Source: Actinomadura barringtoniae (GTDB taxonomy: Bacteria > Actinomycetota > Actinomycetes > Streptosporangiales > Streptosporangiaceae). From it: 64,000 nt of DNA. Numbering within the stretch: the stretch's first letter is position 1; each line of letters opens with the position of its first letter. The notes below the pieces were generated by a model. It did not search any database. It was not told the origin of the DNA and saw only the letters and a program-made list of their open reading frames with translations. Where the stretch lies: assembly GCF_017573505.1 (NCBI RefSeq), contig NZ_JAGEOJ010000028.1, forward strand, positions 62,001-126,000. Reading direction: 5' to 3'. Shown here piece by piece: positions 17,472 to 25,087 of the stretch. Position numbers and translations under genes: made by a program.

Positions 17472-18317
17472 ATGAATCGGGGGGCTCATGAACGACGTGG
17501 CCGGCACGTGCGCGATCTGAGGGAACACACCGCGGCGCCGCAGCGGCGCGGCCGCCCGCGCGGCGGCCGTGGCCGCCGCGGCTGGGGCGTGCGGGGCTGG
17601 GGTGTCGCGGCGGGCGCGGCGCTGGTGGCGGGGATCGGCGCGGCGGCGTTCGCGCTGGCACCCGGCGCCGCCGCACCGCCACCGGCGGCCGTTCCGCGCG
17701 GCGCGCATCTGCCCGTACCGCCCGTGCAGCGGCACGCGGCGGCGGCGCGGGTGGTGAACGGGCGCCGGCAGCCGCCGATCGTGCGGGTACCGGACTCGGC
17801 CGGCGGCCACTACCAGGTGGTGCCGGGCGGCGCCGCCGCGCCCGCGCACTCGCGCGGCACGGTCGTGCGCTACATCGTGGAGGTCGAACGCGGCCTGCCG
17901 ATCAGCGGCGCCGGCTTCGCCGCGCAGGTCCACCGGGTCCTCAACGATCCGCGCAGCTGGGGCCACGGCGGGAGGCTGCGGTTCGTGCGGGTCAGCCACG
18001 GCCCGGCGCGGGTGCGGGTGTCGCTGACCAGCCCGGACATGGTCGACCGGATGTGCGCGCCGCTGAACACCGCCGGGCAGCTGTCGTGCGGGCGGGACGG
18101 CCGTTCGGTGCTGAACGCGCGGCGCTGGGGGCAGGGCGCCGCCAGCTACGGCCGTGACCTGGCCACCTACCGCGAGTACCTGATCAACCATGAGGTGGGG
18201 CATCTGCTGGGCCACGACCACCGGCAGTGCCCGGGCCATGGCCGGCGGGCGCCGGTGATGGTGCAGCAGACCAAGTCGCTGCAGGGCTGCCGCCCCAACC
18301 CGTGGCCGTTCCCCTGA
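17472..18317 (+). CDS. Membrane-anchored DUF3152 protein with zinc-protease motif
   Basis: About 281 residues. A basic N-terminal stretch is followed by one membrane segment (WGVAAGAALVAGIGAAAF) and an extracellular DUF3152 domain. The domain contains RYIVEVERGL, a Cys pair (MCAPL and LSCG), and HEVGHLLGHDH near the C-terminus, the HExxHxxxxxH pattern of metzincin-type zinc proteases. A further Cys pair (QCPGH, GCRPN) suggests disulfide bonding outside the cell. Secreted protease activity is inferred. The start is uncertain: ATG 17472 and the in-frame GTG 17448 are possible and neither has a good ribosome-binding site. Confidence 0.82.
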   Translation: MNRGAHERRGRHVRDLREHTAAPQRRGRPRGGRGRRGWGVRGWGVAAGAALVAGIGAAAFALAPGAAAPPPAAVPRGAHLPVPPVQRHAAAARVVNGRRQPPIVRVPDSAGGHYQVVPGGAAAPAHSRGTVVRYIVEVERGLPISGAGFAAQVHRVLNDPRSWGHGGRLRFVRVSHGPARVRVSLTSPDMVDRMCAPLNTAGQLSCGRDGRSVLNARRWGQGAASYGRDLATYREYLINHEVGHLLGHDHRQCPGHGRRAPVMVQQTKSLQGCRPNPWPFP

Positions 18318-18355
18318 CCTGGGGCGGCGCGGCCGGGCCGTAGACTTGCGCCACC

Positions 18356-18979
18356 ATGCGCATGATCAGACGGGCGGGCTCGCACGAGCTGGAGGTGCGC
18401 CGCTCGCGGTTCGTGTGCACGCTGGCACGGGCGCATTCGCCCGAGGAGGCGGCGGCGTTCCTGGCGGCGCACCGGCGCGCGCACCGCGACGCCACCCACA
18501 ACTGCACCGCCTACGTGCTGGGCGAGCACGGCGAGCTCACCAGGAGCAGCGACGACGGCGAGCCGGCGGGCACGGCGGGCGTGCCGATGCTGGAGGTGCT
18601 GGTGCGGCGCGGCCTCACCGACACCGTCGCGGTCGTGACGCGGTACTTCGGCGGGGTGAAGCTGGGCTCGGGCGGTCTGGTGCGCGCCTACGGGCAGGCG
18701 GTGTCGGCGGCGGTGGACGCGGTCGGCGTGGTGGAGCTGCGCCCGGTGGTGACGGTGACGGCGCGGCTGGACCACGGATCGGCGGGCCGTTTCCTCACCG
18801 ACCTGCACGGCCGCGGCCTGCAGCCCGTGGACGTCCGCTACGCCGCCGACATGCAGGCCGACGTCGCCGTCCCGGCCGAGGGGGTCGGGGAGTTCGCGGC
18901 GTGGGCGGCCGAGGTCACCGCGGGCCGCGCCGCGCTGACCGAGGGCGCGCACGGCCACGTGGAGGTCCCGGTCGACTGA
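18356..18979 (+). CDS. YigZ/IMPACT-family protein
   Basis: A 207-residue YigZ protein. The N-terminal IMPACT domain shows RSRFVCTL, the THNCTAYVLG motif, SDDGEPAGTAG and RYFGGVKLGSGGLVRAYG, all family hallmarks. A C-terminal ferredoxin-like DUF1949 domain follows from about residue 135. YigZ proteins are cytoplasmic and linked to ribosome or nucleic-acid binding; the exact role is unsettled. A TAGACT hexamer lies 9 nt upstream of ATG 18356. Confidence 0.92.
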   Translation: MRMIRRAGSHELEVRRSRFVCTLARAHSPEEAAAFLAAHRRAHRDATHNCTAYVLGEHGELTRSSDDGEPAGTAGVPMLEVLVRRGLTDTVAVVTRYFGGVKLGSGGLVRAYGQAVSAAVDAVGVVELRPVVTVTARLDHGSAGRFLTDLHGRGLQPVDVRYAADMQADVAVPAEGVGEFAAWAAEVTAGRAALTEGAHGHVEVPVD

Positions 18980-19016
18980 CCGCCCCCGCCCCTCGCCTGT
19001 TGACCGGCGGCGGTGC

Positions 19017-20024
19017 TCATCGCGGTGAACGTGCGGTACGTCCCGTCCTTGGGACATCGGGGGCCGGAGGGTCGAGAGGTGGGGCCGGGGGCCGGGAGCG
19101 CAGGCGGCGCAGCATCCGGGCGTCGGTGAATCCGACGGCGCGGGCGGCGGCGTCGGTGGTGGCGCCCTGGGTGATGAGGTGCTCGGCGCGTTCCAGCCGC
19201 AGCAGCTGCTGGTAGCGCAGCGGGGTGAGGCCGGTGGCGGCGCCGAACAGGCGGGTGAGGGTGCGTTCGCTGACGCCGGTGGCTGAGGCCAGGTCGGTGA
19301 GGGGCAGCGGCTGGGCGTAGCGGGCGTCGATGCGGTCCTGGACGCGGTGGACGACGTCGCTGAGGTGCGAGCGGTGCCGCAGCATGGCGCTTGTCTGGTG
19401 GTCGTCGCCGTTGCGGCGGGCGTAGACGACCATGGCGCGGGCGACGCGTGCGGCGGCGCCTGGGCCGTGGCGGGCGGCGATGAGGTGCAGGGCCAGGTCG
19501 ATGCCGCTGGCGATCCCGGCGGAGGTGACCACGCGGCCGTCGGTGACGTACAGGACGTCGCGGACCAGGTGGGCGCGGGGGTGGCGGCGGGCGAGCTCGT
19601 CCTGTAGCTGGTGGTGGGTGGTGCAGCGGCGGCCGTCCAGCAGCCCGGCGCGGGCCAGGGCGAACGCTCCGGCGCAGACGCTGGCGACGGTGCCTCCCGC
19701 CGCGTGGTGATCGGCGAGGCGTCCCAGGGTGGCCGCGCTCAGGTGCCCGTACCGTCCCGCCTCCGCCACAGGGGTGGCGCCGGTGTCTGGGGGCTGTGTC
19801 CAGCGCCAGCCGGGGACCAGGACGATGTCGGCGGGGTCCAGGGCGGGCCAGGTGGTGTCGGCGGTGACGGGCAGTCCCTGGGCGGTGGGGACGTCTTTCT
19901 GCTCGGCGATGTAGCGCAGCCGGTAGGGGTGGCCGTGGTCGGCGGCGGTGGAGAACACCTGGGCGGGCCCGGCCAGGTCCAGCAGGTGCACTCCGGGGGC
20001 GAGCAGGAAGACGATCTGGGTCAC
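19017..20024 (-). CDS. GlxA-family transcriptional regulator (DJ-1/PfpI plus AraC)
   Basis: A 335-residue two-domain regulator. Residues 1-180 form a DJ-1/PfpI-like domain with ASVCAGAFALARAGLLDGRR, containing the nucleophile-elbow Cys. Residues 215-310 form an AraC-type double helix-turn-helix (LTDLASATGVSERTLTRLF, then AARAVGFTDARMLRR). GlxA-type regulators often control amidohydrolase or isochorismatase genes. It begins 8 bp after the isochorismatase gene on the same strand, so the two form an operon. An operator-like palindrome lies upstream of the pair. Confidence 0.92.
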   Translation of the reverse strand: MTQIVFLLAPGVHLLDLAGPAQVFSTAADHGHPYRLRYIAEQKDVPTAQGLPVTADTTWPALDPADIVLVPGWRWTQPPDTGATPVAEAGRYGHLSAATLGRLADHHAAGGTVASVCAGAFALARAGLLDGRRCTTHHQLQDELARRHPRAHLVRDVLYVTDGRVVTSAGIASGIDLALHLIAARHGPGAAARVARAMVVYARRNGDDHQTSAMLRHRSHLSDVVHRVQDRIDARYAQPLPLTDLASATGVSERTLTRLFGAATGLTPLRYQQLLRLERAEHLITQGATTDAAARAVGFTDARMLRRLRSRPPAPPLDPPAPDVPRTGRTARSPR

Positions 20025-20031
20025 GATCCGG

Positions 20032-20643
20032 TCATCTCATGGTGGCGGCCGCGGGCGCGAGGTCGTCGAGCGCGGCGAGGGTGGCGAACCGCCCGGCGAG
20101 GGCGTATTCGGTGCGGGCGATGATGTCGGCGGTCTGCAGGGTGGCGGGGTCGGCGAGGATCTCGGCGATGCCGCGTCCGGGCGGGGCGTCGCGGTGCTCG
20201 ATGGGGAAGGTGGCGGTCGCGTCGGTGACGAAGGTGACCTCGAAGCCGAGGTCGCCGGCCAGGCGCGCGGTGGTCTCGCAGCACTGTTCGGTCTGGATCC
20301 CGCACACCACCAGGTGGCGGATGCCTGCGGCGGTGAGCAGCTGCTGCAGGTTGGTGGTGGTGAAGGCGTTGCGGGAGGTCTTGGTGATGACGGGCTCGCC
20401 GTCGCGGGCGTCCAGGCCGTCCATGAGCCGCACGTGACCCGACGGCGGGTCGAAGGGGGTGCCCGAGCCGGGTTCGGAGTGCAGGACCCACACGACCAGG
20501 TCGCCGGCGGCGCGGGCGGCGTCGACCAGGCGTGCGGTGCGGCCGGCGATGTCGGGGGCCGACACGGCCTGCCAGGAGGGCCTTTGCCGGAAGGATTCCT
20601 GGACGTCGATGACGATCAGTGCGGTGCCGGTGCTGGTGTTCAT
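20032..20643 (-). CDS. Cysteine hydrolase of the isochorismatase family
   Basis: A 203-residue cysteine hydrolase. The catalytic Asp is in ALIVIDVQESF, the Lys in VITKTSRNAF, and the nucleophilic Cys in VVCGIQTEQCCETT. The family includes nicotinamidases, N-carbamoylsarcosine amidohydrolases and isochorismatases; the substrate cannot be assigned. ATG 20643 is preferred because the longer reading frame would run through an operator-like palindrome. It is the first gene of an operon with the GlxA regulator. Confidence 0.9.
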   Translation of the reverse strand: MNTSTGTALIVIDVQESFRQRPSWQAVSAPDIAGRTARLVDAARAAGDLVVWVLHSEPGSGTPFDPPSGHVRLMDGLDARDGEPVITKTSRNAFTTTNLQQLLTAAGIRHLVVCGIQTEQCCETTARLAGDLGFEVTFVTDATATFPIEHRDAPPGRGIAEILADPATLQTADIIARTEYALAGRFATLAALDDLAPAAATMR

Positions 20644-20694
20644 GCCTTCGATGGTGCCGGTGCCGGTGGGTGGTGGACCAGACACTATCGCGCC

Positions 20695-20718
20695 GGTGAC
20701 CGGAACGATCCGGTCACC
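20695..20718. promoter_or_regulatory. Perfect palindrome upstream of isochorismatase/glxA operon
   Basis: GGTGACCGGA, ACGA, TCCGGTCACC is a perfect inverted repeat with 10-bp arms, 52 bp upstream of the isochorismatase start. It is a likely operator, probably for the GlxA-type regulator encoded in the same operon. Confidence 0.6.
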
Positions 20719-20752
20719 CGTGCCGGTCATCGGTGCCGGTCGCCGGTGGTGG

Positions 20753-21304
20753 TCATTTGTGGCGGGCGCGGAAGGCGGCGGCCTTGGCGCGGTTGCCGCA
20801 GCCGCTCATGTCGCACCAGCGGCGCGACTGGCGGCGTGACAGGTCCAGGTAGAGGCGGGTGCAGTCGCCGGACTGGCATTCCTTGATGTGGCGGGCGTCG
20901 GGTCCGCCGAGCAGTTCGACGGCGGCGCGGGCGGCCGCGGCGAGCGCGCCCGCGATGTCGCCTTCGCGCCGCACGCCGGGGCCGTCTGCGCCGGTGGTGA
21001 GGGCGGGGGCGGGCGGCGGCGCGGCGGCCGCCCGGTTGATCACGTCCGCGTCGGCGGGGGCGGGCGGTTCGCCGTGGGCGGCGTTCAGCGCGCTCCGGTA
21101 GATCGCCTCGCGCAGCCGCACGGCGGCGGCGAGGTCGGCGGCGCCGGCGTCCGGGGCGGTGGTGAGCAGGCCCGCCGCCGCTATCCATGCGGTCAGGTCG
21201 GCGGGTGCGGTGAGCACGTCCTGGCGGGCCGGGGAGCGGCGGTGCATGACGGTGCCGGCCAGGTCCAGCGCGACGTCGCCGCTGACGAAGGTGAACTCCA
21301 CCAT
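20753..21304 (-). CDS. CGNR zinc-finger regulator
   Basis: A 183-residue protein with an N-terminal ABATE-type helical domain (residues 1-130) and a C-terminal CGNR zinc finger: C in IKECQSGDC, then RRWCDMSGCGNRAK. The four Cys residues and the CGNR signature are intact. These proteins are predicted stress or ligand-responsive regulators. It is divergent from an EamA transporter gene across two matching inverted repeats, a common arrangement for regulator and exporter. Confidence 0.9.
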   Translation of the reverse strand: MVEFTFVSGDVALDLAGTVMHRRSPARQDVLTAPADLTAWIAAAGLLTTAPDAGAADLAAAVRLREAIYRSALNAAHGEPPAPADADVINRAAAAPPPAPALTTGADGPGVRREGDIAGALAAAARAAVELLGGPDARHIKECQSGDCTRLYLDLSRRQSRRWCDMSGCGNRAKAAAFRARHK

Positions 21305-21311
21305 CCCAGCA

Positions 21312-21370
21312 TAACCACCTTGACAGGTTAATCGGCGCGCTCCCAGACTGATAACCGTTCAGAACGGTTA
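21312..21370. promoter_or_regulatory. Two TAACC-N9-GGTTA operators between CGNR and EamA genes
   Basis: Two 19-bp sites share TAACC-N9-GGTTA: 21312-21330 and 21352-21370. The second is a perfect palindrome around one base (TAACCGTTC, A, GAACGGTTA). Their centres are 40 bp apart, close to four helical turns. The first covers a TTGACA -35-like element (21320-21325). They probably bind the CGNR regulator. Confidence 0.65.
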
Positions 21371-21387
21371 GCGATGGAGGTCGTGGC

Positions 21388-22284
21388 ATGGTGACGCGGA
21401 CCCTGGAGCGGGCGCCTGCGGGCCCCTCGTCCCCGACGACGTGGCCGGCCGCGGCGATGCCGCCGCTGTTCGTGGTGCTGTGGAGCAGCGCGTTCATCGC
21501 CGGGATCATCGGCGTGGACGCGGCGCCGCCGCTGCTGCTGATCGTGACGCGGTTCGTGCTGGCGGGGCTGCTGCTGGCGGGGGTGGCGGTGGCGCTGCGG
21601 ATGCCGTGGCCGCGCGGCCGGGCGCTGGGGCATGTCGCGGTGACCGGGGTGCTGATCCAGGCGGTGCAGTTCGGTGCGCTGTACTGCGCGCTGGGCATGG
21701 GGATGCCGGCGGGGGTGGTGGCGCTGGTGCAGGGGTTCAGCCCGGTGCTGGTGGCGCTGGCGTCGGCGCCCGCGCTGGGAGAGCGGGTGTCGCGGCGCCG
21801 CTGGGCGGGTTTCGCGCTGGGCGCGGCGGGTGTGGTGGTGGCGGTGTCGGACCGGGTGGCGTTCTCGGCGGCGGCGGTGCCGCTGGCGATCGCGGGCCTG
21901 GCGGGCCTCAGCGCCGGAACGGTCTACCAGAAGCGCTACGCCTCCGACATGCATCTGATCACGGGGACGGCGGTGCAGTTCCTGGTGGCGGCGCCGCTGG
22001 TGGCGGCCGCGTCGCTGGCGTTCGAGACGCCGCAGGTGGCGCACTGGGGGTCGTTCGGCGCGGCGATCGCGTGGATGGTGCTGGTGAACTCGGTCGGCTG
22101 CTTCCTGCTGCTGAACCTGATGCTGCGGCGTTCGTCGGCGAGCCGGGTGTCGACGTTGTTCTTCCTGACGCCGTCGGTGACGGCGCTGATGGCGTGGCTG
22201 ATCGTGGGTCAGTCGCTGAGCGTGGCGGCGCTGGCGGGGCTGGCGCTGGGCGGCGCGGGGGTGCTGCTGGCCTCCCGTTCCTGA
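21388..22284 (+). CDS. EamA-family (DMT) transporter
   Basis: A 298-residue drug/metabolite transporter with ten hydrophobic segments in two EamA repeats (residues about 25-145 and 165-295). It begins at ATG 21388 behind GGAGG and reads PPLFVVLWSSAFIAGI, a typical first helix. Members export amino acids, metabolites or drugs. It is divergent from the CGNR regulator and likely under its control. Its stop codon sits in an 18-bp tandem duplication. Confidence 0.9.
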   Translation: MVTRTLERAPAGPSSPTTWPAAAMPPLFVVLWSSAFIAGIIGVDAAPPLLLIVTRFVLAGLLLAGVAVALRMPWPRGRALGHVAVTGVLIQAVQFGALYCALGMGMPAGVVALVQGFSPVLVALASAPALGERVSRRRWAGFALGAAGVVVAVSDRVAFSAAAVPLAIAGLAGLSAGTVYQKRYASDMHLITGTAVQFLVAAPLVAAASLAFETPQVAHWGSFGAAIAWMVLVNSVGCFLLLNLMLRRSSASRVSTLFFLTPSVTALMAWLIVGQSLSVAALAGLALGGAGVLLASRS

Positions 22285-22313
22285 CCGGTCGCGGCTTCCT
22301 GACCGGTCGCGGC
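22278..22313. repeat. 18-bp tandem duplication at the EamA stop codon
   Basis: Two exact adjacent copies of TTCCTGACCGGTCGCGGC. The first copy contains the last codons and TGA of the transporter gene. Confidence 0.9.
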
Positions 22314-22337
22314 CCGGGTCGCGGCCCAGGCGCAACC

Positions 22338-22368
22338 GGGGTGCAACCGGGCGGGGCGCGGCGGGGTT
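22338..22368 (+). promoter_or_regulatory. Candidate ECF-type promoter of the 2OG oxygenase gene
   Basis: GGGGTGCAACCGGG (22338-22351), 10 nt, then CGGGGTT (22362-22368). The same two blocks with the same spacing precede the sigma-factor gene at 27021-27051 on the other strand. CAACC to GGGTT is 15 bp, compatible with an ECF -35 and -10. The oxygenase start is 35 bp downstream. Confidence 0.6.
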
Positions 22369-22403
22369 GCAGGGGGGTGACCGTGTCGTCTGGAAGGACT
22401 CTC

Positions 22404-23108
22404 ATGCCAGCCCAGCAGACTCTGCCCGCCATCGACTGGGAGCGGGCCGCGCTCGACCTGGACCGCACCGGTGTCGCGGTGACGCCGCCGCTGCTGACGC
22501 CCGCGCAGTGCTCGGAGGTCATCGGGTTGTACGAGCGGGACCGGGTGTTCCGCAGCACGGTGGTGATGGCCCGGCACTCCTTCGGGCAGGGCGAGTACCG
22601 CTACTTCTCCGCGCCGCTGCACCCGATCGTGGCGGGCCTGCGCGAGAGCCTGTACCCGCCGCTGGCCAAGATCGCCAACCGGTGGGCGGGCCTGCTGGAC
22701 GAGCCGCCCTTCCCCGGCGATCTGGAGGGGCTGACGAAGGCGTGCGCGGCGGCGGGGCAGCACAAGCCGACGCCGCTGCTGCTGCGCTACGGCCCCGGTG
22801 ACTACAACTGCCTGCACCAGGACGTGTACGGCGACCTGACGTTCCCACTCCAGGTCGCGATCATGCTGAACGAGCCGGACGCCGACTTCACCGGCGGGGA
22901 GAGCGTGTTCGTGGAGCAGCGTCCCCGCGCGCAGTCGCGGCCGATCGTGGCGCGGCCGGGCCGCGGCCAGGGATTGATCTTCCCGGTGCGGCAGCGGCCG
23001 GTCCCGTCGGCGCGCGGCCACAGGCGGGTCGCGATGCGGCACGGGGTGAGCCAGGTGCTGTCGGGTGAGCGGCACGTGCTGGGCGTCATCTTCCACAACG
23101 CCCGCTAG
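22404..23108 (+). CDS. 2OG-Fe(II) oxygenase, predicted alkylated-DNA repair
   Basis: A 234-residue iron(II)/2-oxoglutarate dioxygenase. Iron ligands are His138 and Asp140 (CLHQDVYGD) and His213 (MRHGVSQ), and Arg223 (SGERHVLG) is placed to bind 2-oxoglutarate. The LLLRYGPGDYN and FTGGESVFVEQRPR segments match the small family annotated as acting by oxidation on methylated, damaged DNA. ATG 22404 follows GGAAGGA. The stop overlaps the convergent MFS stop in a shared CTAG. Its upstream region shares a bipartite motif with the alkylation sigma-factor operon 4 kb away. Confidence 0.85.
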   Translation: MPAQQTLPAIDWERAALDLDRTGVAVTPPLLTPAQCSEVIGLYERDRVFRSTVVMARHSFGQGEYRYFSAPLHPIVAGLRESLYPPLAKIANRWAGLLDEPPFPGDLEGLTKACAAAGQHKPTPLLLRYGPGDYNCLHQDVYGDLTFPLQVAIMLNEPDADFTGGESVFVEQRPRAQSRPIVARPGRGQGLIFPVRQRPVPSARGHRRVAMRHGVSQVLSGERHVLGVIFHNAR

Positions 23109-24331
23109 CTCTCCCGTTCGGCCGCCGTCTGGTGGGTGCGCAGGGGCCGGTTGACGGCTCCGACGCACACGACGGCGCCGGCGGCGGCGAGACCTCCGGC
23201 GACCAGTGCGGCGGGTGCTCCGGTGAGGGAGGCCAGGAGCCCGCCGCGCACGTTGCCGAGCTGGGGTCCGGCGACGCCGATGACGTGGTCGACGGCCGAC
23301 ACGCGGCCGCGGTAGCGGTCGGGCGTCTCGAGCTGGACGAGCGCGCTGCGGGTGATCACGGCGATGGTGTCGGCGGCGCCGGCGGCGGCCAGGCAGGCCA
23401 GCGCGAGCCAGAGCGGCTCGGCGAGCCCGAATCCGGCCAGCGCCAGGCCCCAGATGGTGGCCGCGGCGAGCTGGAGCAGGCCGCTGCGGCCCGCCCGCGT
23501 CACGATCCCCGAGAAAAGCCCTGCGGTCAGGCCTCCGACGGCGATCGCCGACAGCAGCAGCCCGAGGGTGCGGGGGTCACCGCCGAACCGGACCTGGTTG
23601 ATCAGCGGGAACACCGCGATGGGCATCGCCAGGCCGGTCGCGGCCAGGTCGGTGGCGAACGACCCCCACAGGACCGGCCGCCGCACGATGATCCCCCACC
23701 CGCCCGGCGCCGCCCCCGCCGCTCCTGGTTCGCGTACCGCGGGCAGGGCGGGCAGGCGTGCGATGCCGGCCAGGGATGCGGCGATGGCGGCGCACTGGAT
23801 GCCGTAGGCGGCGGGCTGCCCCCAGGTGGCGAGGACGACTCCGGCCAGGGCGGGCCCGGTGAGCAGGGCCGCCTGGAAGGCGATGTTCTGCAGGGCGAGC
23901 CCGGCGGCGACCTGGCCTGCGGGCAGCAGCCGGGCGGGCAGGGTGCGCCGGGCCGGTGCCGCCAGCGCCCCGCATCCGGCCTGCGCCGCGACCAGCGCGA
24001 GCAGCAGCAGGACCGACCCGTTCCCCAGCATCGCCTGGGCGGCGAGCGCGGCGGCGAAAAGGGCCTGCCCGGCGGTGGCCGCCCGGATCAGGGTCCTGCG
24101 GTCCAGGGCGTCGGCGAGCGACCCGCCGATCAGCCCGAACGCCAGCATCGGCACACCTGTGGCGAGCCCGATCGTTCCCGTCCAGGCGACGCTGGCGGTG
24201 AGGTCCCAGACCTGCTGCAGGACGGCGACGACGGCGATCTGCTGGCCGATCGAGGCGAGCGAGGACCCGATCCACAGGCCGCGGAACGCCCGGTCGCGCA
24301 GCGGCCGCACATCGGCCAGTCGCCGGGTCAC
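23105..24331 (-). CDS. MFS transporter
   Basis: A 408-residue major facilitator with about 12 membrane segments. The start region RPLRDRAFRGLWIGSSLASIG and the loop GGSLADALDRRTLI are typical of the MFS_3/enterobactin-exporter-like families, which usually export drugs or siderophores. Start GTG 24331 overlaps the MarR stop by 4 bp (GTGA), so translation is coupled; a longer Arg-rich reading frame upstream lies inside the MarR gene and is rejected. Probably repressed by that MarR protein. Confidence 0.88.
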   Translation of the reverse strand: MTRRLADVRPLRDRAFRGLWIGSSLASIGQQIAVVAVLQQVWDLTASVAWTGTIGLATGVPMLAFGLIGGSLADALDRRTLIRAATAGQALFAAALAAQAMLGNGSVLLLLALVAAQAGCGALAAPARRTLPARLLPAGQVAAGLALQNIAFQAALLTGPALAGVVLATWGQPAAYGIQCAAIAASLAGIARLPALPAVREPGAAGAAPGGWGIIVRRPVLWGSFATDLAATGLAMPIAVFPLINQVRFGGDPRTLGLLLSAIAVGGLTAGLFSGIVTRAGRSGLLQLAAATIWGLALAGFGLAEPLWLALACLAAAGAADTIAVITRSALVQLETPDRYRGRVSAVDHVIGVAGPQLGNVRGGLLASLTGAPAALVAGGLAAAGAVVCVGAVNRPLRTHQTAAERES

Positions 24332-24810
24332 GGCGGGTCGAGGTGGGCCAGGATCCGTTCCTTCATGGGCCTGGCCGCAAGGACGCGCTCGAGCTGGGTG
24401 ACGACGGCGCTGAGGGCGTGGGGCACCTCGTCGTCGAGTTCGGCGATGGCGGCCTCGGTGGCTCGCCACTCGGCCTCCAGGAACGGGATGAGGTCGCGCC
24501 CGCGCGCGGTGAGGGTGACGCGGCGGGTGCGGGCGTCGGGGCCGGGTTCGGTGTCGACGAGCCCTTCGCGGCGCATCGCCGAGATCGTCTGGCTCATCGC
24601 CGAGTGCGAGCGTTCCAGCGACTCGGCGAGCTCGCGGATGGTGAGGGGGCCGGTGTGGGCGAGGCGGATCAGCGGGTAGGCGAACCGGGGCCGCACGCCC
24701 TGGATGCCGCGGTCGGTGTAGAGCGACTCGATCTGGCCGTCCAGGCTCGCCAGCAGGGTGTGCAGGGCGTGCCAGCGGCCGGGTGCGGCGGTCGGGTCCG
24801 AAGATGTCAC
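24328..24810 (-). CDS. MarR-family transcriptional regulator
   Basis: A 160-residue MarR protein. The winged helix-turn-helix (about residues 50-110) contains LTIRELAESLERSHSAMSQTI and the wing GPDARTRRVTLTARG. It is the first gene of a two-gene operon with an MFS exporter. Start GTG 24810 has no Shine-Dalgarno; a TATATT -10 lies six nt upstream, so the transcript is probably leaderless. An inverted repeat that includes this -10 is the likely autoregulatory operator. Confidence 0.92.
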   Translation of the reverse strand: MTSSDPTAAPGRWHALHTLLASLDGQIESLYTDRGIQGVRPRFAYPLIRLAHTGPLTIRELAESLERSHSAMSQTISAMRREGLVDTEPGPDARTRRVTLTARGRDLIPFLEAEWRATEAAIAELDDEVPHALSAVVTQLERVLAARPMKERILAHLDPP

Positions 24811-24830
24811 AGCACTAATATAACAGTGCT
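24811..24830 (-). promoter_or_regulatory. MarR operator overlapping a leaderless promoter
   Basis: AGCACT and AGTGCT form 6-bp inverted arms around an AT-rich 8-bp centre that carries the -10 element TATATT (complement of 24817-24822). It directly abuts the GTG start at 24810. Confidence 0.6.
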
Positions 24831-25087
24831 CATAGATTGGTGGGGCTCGCGCGCCGGCTGGCGTAGGCGGCGGGCAGGCAGACGGCGCAGGGCCGGTAGC
24901 CGCAGGCTTGGGCGGTGGCTTCGTCGGCGAAGAAGACGCGGTGGGCGGTGTAGTGCCCGGCGGCGATCCAGCGGGCGGCGCTGGGGCAGTCCAGCCGCCC
25001 GTACACGCGCAGCCGCCGGTGGCCGCCCAGCGTGCCGGGATGCGGGCTGTCGTAGGGGCCGCCGGGTCCCAGCAGCCGGTAGGTCAC
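24830..25087 (-). CDS. Stand-alone Ada metal-binding-domain protein (mini-Ada)
   Basis: An 85-residue protein that is just an Ada-type zinc domain. It has RLDCPSAARW (Cys34), FFADEATAQACGYRPCAVC (Cys62, Cys67, Cys70) and a basic tail. In Ada the first cysteine of a CxxxC pair accepts methyl groups from phosphotriesters; here the second cysteine position of that pair (38) is Ala. A metal site with three ligands or use of Cys62 is possible. GTG 25087 overlaps the previous stop (GTGA). Last gene of the sigma/MGMT-Ada operon. Confidence 0.8.
   Translation of the reverse strand: MTYRLLGPGGPYDSPHPGTLGGHRRLRVYGRLDCPSAARWIAAGHYTAHRVFFADEATAQACGYRPCAVCLPAAYASRRASPTNL

Noticed and set aside
18980..19016. 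Terminator between yigZ-like and glxA-like genes
   Set aside because: Only a 37-bp gap with no convincing stem-loop.
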